DNA from: Bacteroidaceae bacterium
GTDB taxonomy: Bacteria > Bacteroidota > Bacteroidia > Bacteroidales > Bacteroidaceae
DNA length: 64,000 bases
Direction: 5' to 3'
Assembly: GCA_017429525.1 (NCBI GenBank)
Contig: JAFROT010000032.1
Span: 38,841-102,840, forward strand
Positions 61,296-64,000 of this stretch are shown here, in pieces. The position numbers and the translations under genes were made by a program. A model generated the notes under the pieces. It saw only the letters and a list, made by a program, of their open reading frames with translations, was not told the origin of the DNA and ran no database searches. Position 1 is the stretch's first letter. Every line of letters starts with the position of its first letter.

Positions 61296-64000
61296 ATGAG
61301 TCAAAAACGTGTTTACACCTTCGGTAACGGACAAGCTGAAGGTAATGCGCAGATGCGCGAACAGCTGGGTGGCAAGGGTGCCAACCTGGCCGAGATGAAT
61401 CTCATTGGCGTTCCCGTTCCTCCGGGCTTCACCATCACCACCGACGTTTGCAACGAGTACTACGAGGTCGGACAGGAGAAGATCATGGAGCTGCTCAACG
61501 ACGATGTCATGGCAGCCGTGAAGCATATCGAAACGCTCATGAACTCGAAGTTCGGCGACAAGGAGAACCCGCTGCTCGTCAGCGTACGCTCCGGCGCCCG
61601 TGCCTCTATGCCTGGTATGATGGACACCATCCTCAACCTGGGTCTCAACGACGAGGTGGCTGAGGGCATGGCCAAGAAGACCGGCAACCCCCACTTCGTT
61701 TACGACAGCTACCGCCGCTTCGTGCAGATGTACGGCGACGTGGTGCTCGAGATGAAGCCCGTCAACAAGACCGACATCGACCCCTTCGAGGAAATCATCG
61801 AGAAGGTGAAGGCTGAGCGCGGCATCAAGCTCGACAAGGACCTCAGCGTTGAAGAGCTCCAGAAGCTCGTAAAGCTGTTCAAGGCCGCCATCAAGGAGCG
61901 CACAGGCAAGGACTTCCCCGACGATCCCATCGAGCAGCTCTGGGGCGCCATCTGCGCCGTGTTCCGCAGCTGGATGAACGAGCGCGCTATCCTCTATCGC
62001 AAGATGGAAGGAATACCCGACGAGTGGGGAACAGCCGTAAGCGTAATGGCCATGGTATTCGGTAACATGGGCGACACCAGCGCTACCGGAGTTTGCTTCA
62101 GCCGCGATGCCGCCAACGGCGAGAACCTCTTCAACGGCGAGTACCTCGTCAACGCCCAGGGCGAAGACGTAGTAGCCGGCATCCGCACACCGCAGCAGAT
62201 CACCAAGATCGGCTCGCAGCGTTGGGCCGAGCGCGCTGGCATCAGCGAGGAAGAGCGCGTAGCTAAGTATCCCTCCATGGAAGAGGCTATGCCCGAGATC
62301 TACAAGGAACTCGACAGCATCCAGAACAAGCTCGAGGAGCACTACCGCGACATGCAGGACATGGAGTTCACCGTTCAGGAAGGCAAGCTCTGGTTCCTCC
62401 AGACCCGCAACGGTAAGCGCACCGGCGCTGCCATGGTCAAGATCGCCATCGACCTGCTCCACGAAGGCAAGATCGACGAGAAGACCGCCATCATGCGCTG
62501 CGAGCCCCAGAAGCTCGACGAGCTCCTCCACCCCGTATTCGACAAGAAAGCCCTCACACAGGCTAAGGTCATCGCACAGGGTCTGCCCGCAAGCCCCGGT
62601 GCAGGTTGCGGCCAGATCGTCTTCCACGCCGACGACGCTCAGGCTTGGCACGCCGACGGCCACAAGGTAGTACTCGTACGCATCGAGACCTCGCCCGAGG
62701 ACCTCGCCGGCATGAGCGCTGCTGAAGGCATCCTCACCGCACGCGGCGGTATGACCTCTCACGCAGCCGTCGTGGCTCGTGGCATGGGTAAGTGCTGCGT
62801 TTCGGGCGTAGGCTCACTCAACGTCGACTACAAGGCTAAGACCGTTGAAATCGACGGCGTAGTCTATAAGGAAGGCGACTATATCTCAATCAACGGTACA
62901 ACCGGTCAGGTTTACGCAGGCGAAGTTCCCACCAAGGCAGCCGAACTCAGCGGCGACTTCAAGGAGCTCATGGACCTCTGCGACAAATACACTAAGCTGC
63001 AGGTTCGCACCAACGCCGACACCCCCCACGATGCAGAAGTTGCACGCGCATTCGGCGCCAAGGGTATCGGTCTGACACGTACAGAGCACATGTTCTTCGA
63101 CGACCAGAAGATCATCGCCATGCGCCAGATGATCCTCGCCGACAGCGCCGAAGGTCGCGAGAAAGCACTCGCAAAGCTCCTACCCTATCAGAAAGCCGAC
63201 TTCAAGGGAATCCTCAAGGCCATGGACGGACTGCCCGTCAACATCCGCCTCTTGGATCCCCCTCTCCACGAGTTCGTGCCCCACGATCTCGCCGGTCAGG
63301 AGACCATGGCCAAGGAAATGGGCGTTGACCTCCAGACCATCCAGCGCCGCGTAGCAAGCCTCGCCGAGAACAACCCGATGCTCGGTCACCGCGGTTGCCG
63401 TCTGGGTATCACCTTCCCCGAAATCACAGCTATGCAGACACGCGCTATCCTCAGCGCAGCATGCGAGCTGAAGAAGGAAGGCTTCGATCCCAAGCCCGAA
63501 ATCATGGTGCCCCTCATCGGTATCCTCTACGAGCTCAAGCAGCAGAAAGCCATCATCCAGAAGGTCGCTGCCGAGGTCTTCGAGGAGTATGGCGTGAAGG
63601 TTGACTTCGAGATCGGTACGATGATCGAGATTCCTCGCGCTGCCCTCACCGCAGACCGCATCGCCACCGAGGCCGAGTACTTCTCATTCGGTACCAACGA
63701 CCTCACACAGATGACCTTCGGCTACAGCCGCGACGACATCGCAAGCTTCCTCCCCGTATACCTCGAGAAGAAGATCCTGAAGGTAGATCCCTTCCAGGTC
63801 CTCGACCAGAACGGCGTAGGCAAGCTCGTGAAGTATGCCGTAGAGAAAGGCCGCAGCGTACGCCCCAACCTCCGCACAGGCATCTGCGGTGAGCACGGTG
63901 GTGAGCCCACCAGCGTCAAGTTCTGCGCCAAGATCGGCCTCAACTACGCCTCCTGCTCACCCTTCCGCGTTCCCATCGCCCGCCTCGCCGCCGCGCAGGC
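61296..64000 (+). CDS. ppdK: Pyruvate, phosphate dikinase (3' end beyond window)
   Basis: Reversibly interconverts pyruvate + ATP + Pi and phosphoenolpyruvate + AMP + PPi, a central carbon enzyme in Bacteroidetes. 901 residues are visible and the family is about 875-910 long, so only a few residues are missing. Domains: N-terminal ATP-grasp (SVRSGARASMPGMMDTILNLG), the phosphohistidine domain with GGMTSHAAVVARGMGK and His489, and the PEP-binding TIM barrel with GLTRTEHMFF and GICGEHGG (Cys864). The start has a good promoter and begins MSQKRVYTFG. Codon use is markedly C-rich at third positions, as in highly expressed genes, which also explains the long antisense open frames. Confidence 0.95.
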   Translation, partial: MSQKRVYTFGNGQAEGNAQMREQLGGKGANLAEMNLIGVPVPPGFTITTDVCNEYYEVGQEKIMELLNDDVMAAVKHIETLMNSKFGDKENPLLVSVRSGARASMPGMMDTILNLGLNDEVAEGMAKKTGNPHFVYDSYRRFVQMYGDVVLEMKPVNKTDIDPFEEIIEKVKAERGIKLDKDLSVEELQKLVKLFKAAIKERTGKDFPDDPIEQLWGAICAVFRSWMNERAILYRKMEGIPDEWGTAVSVMAMVFGNMGDTSATGVCFSRDAANGENLFNGEYLVNAQGEDVVAGIRTPQQITKIGSQRWAERAGISEEERVAKYPSMEEAMPEIYKELDSIQNKLEEHYRDMQDMEFTVQEGKLWFLQTRNGKRTGAAMVKIAIDLLHEGKIDEKTAIMRCEPQKLDELLHPVFDKKALTQAKVIAQGLPASPGAGCGQIVFHADDAQAWHADGHKVVLVRIETSPEDLAGMSAAEGILTARGGMTSHAAVVARGMGKCCVSGVGSLNVDYKAKTVEIDGVVYKEGDYISINGTTGQVYAGEVPTKAAELSGDFKELMDLCDKYTKLQVRTNADTPHDAEVARAFGAKGIGLTRTEHMFFDDQKIIAMRQMILADSAEGREKALAKLLPYQKADFKGILKAMDGLPVNIRLLDPPLHEFVPHDLAGQETMAKEMGVDLQTIQRRVASLAENNPMLGHRGCRLGITFPEITAMQTRAILSAACELKKEGFDPKPEIMVPLIGILYELKQQKAIIQKVAAEVFEEYGVKVDFEIGTMIEIPRAALTADRIATEAEYFSFGTNDLTQMTFGYSRDDIASFLPVYLEKKILKVDPFQVLDQNGVGKLVKYAVEKGRSVRPNLRTGICGEHGGEPTSVKFCAKIGLNYASCSPFRVPIARLAAAQ

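Noticed and set aside
61293-62762. 489-codon open frame opposite ppdK
   Set aside because: ppdK is complete in this region with catalytic motifs; strong codon bias removes antisense stops.

Overview
This is chromosomal DNA from a member of the Bacteroidales, most likely Prevotellaceae. The evidence is the repeated Bacteroidetes-type -7 promoter box (TAnnTTTG, often with TTTG about 20 nt upstream) in front of about 18 genes, surface proteins with the Prevotella-like C-terminal tail (YNLxGQR...GxxIVxGxKV), and families typical of the order (DUF4301, an APH-RapZ fusion, a eukaryotic-type glycogen branching enzyme, a TANFOR-like giant secreted protein). Genus-level assignment is inference.

Layout. 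0-6.5 kb: housekeeping block dnaB, pheT, yebC and a small bacterial PH-domain membrane protein, facing a free-methionine sulfoxide reductase. 6.6-18.6 kb: exported C69 dipeptidase, M15 peptidase, tRNA-Arg, DUF4301 protein, a RelA-type ppGpp synthetase, a MORN-repeat protein, a YhcH-family protein with glycogen branching enzyme, and a secreted Ser/Gly/Arg-rich protein. 18.6-21.6 kb: recR, a membrane protein, a family 2 glycosyltransferase and a GNAT acetyltransferase in one minus-strand run. 21.7-23.1 kb: an insertion sequence with a zinc-ribbon DDE transposase. 23.3-39.4 kb: a five-gene minus-strand operon (outer-membrane barrel, 3016-residue secreted giant, fibronectin type III protein, two lipoproteins). 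39.7-47.1 kb: two secreted proteins with sorting-type tails, one carrying a HExxH metalloprotease motif, around an MltF-like lytic transglycosylase and uridine kinase. 47.3-49.6 kb: a LuxR-type regulator with a degenerate receiver and a membrane-anchored TPR-AraC regulator. 50.4-58.7 kb: a minus-strand run of APH-RapZ kinase, ABC transporter, DUF4836-like protein, rsmE, bifunctional nuclease and a nucleoside-type MFS transporter. 58.8-64 kb: a GH16 glucanase, a WecA/MraY-family transferase and ppdK, which runs off the window.

The two most unusual things are: (1) three intergenic arrays (about 5.7, 42.2 and 50.1-50.4 kb) that all keep an exact 22-bp period with a related ATTCG-type core, although most of each unit varies, and that all begin at the stop codon of a minus-strand gene; and (2) the 16-kb giant-protein operon, which looks like a multi-component cell-surface assembly. 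Secondary candidates are a promoter and hairpin antisense to the end of the transposase gene, and a branched inverted-repeat element just upstream of the giant operon.
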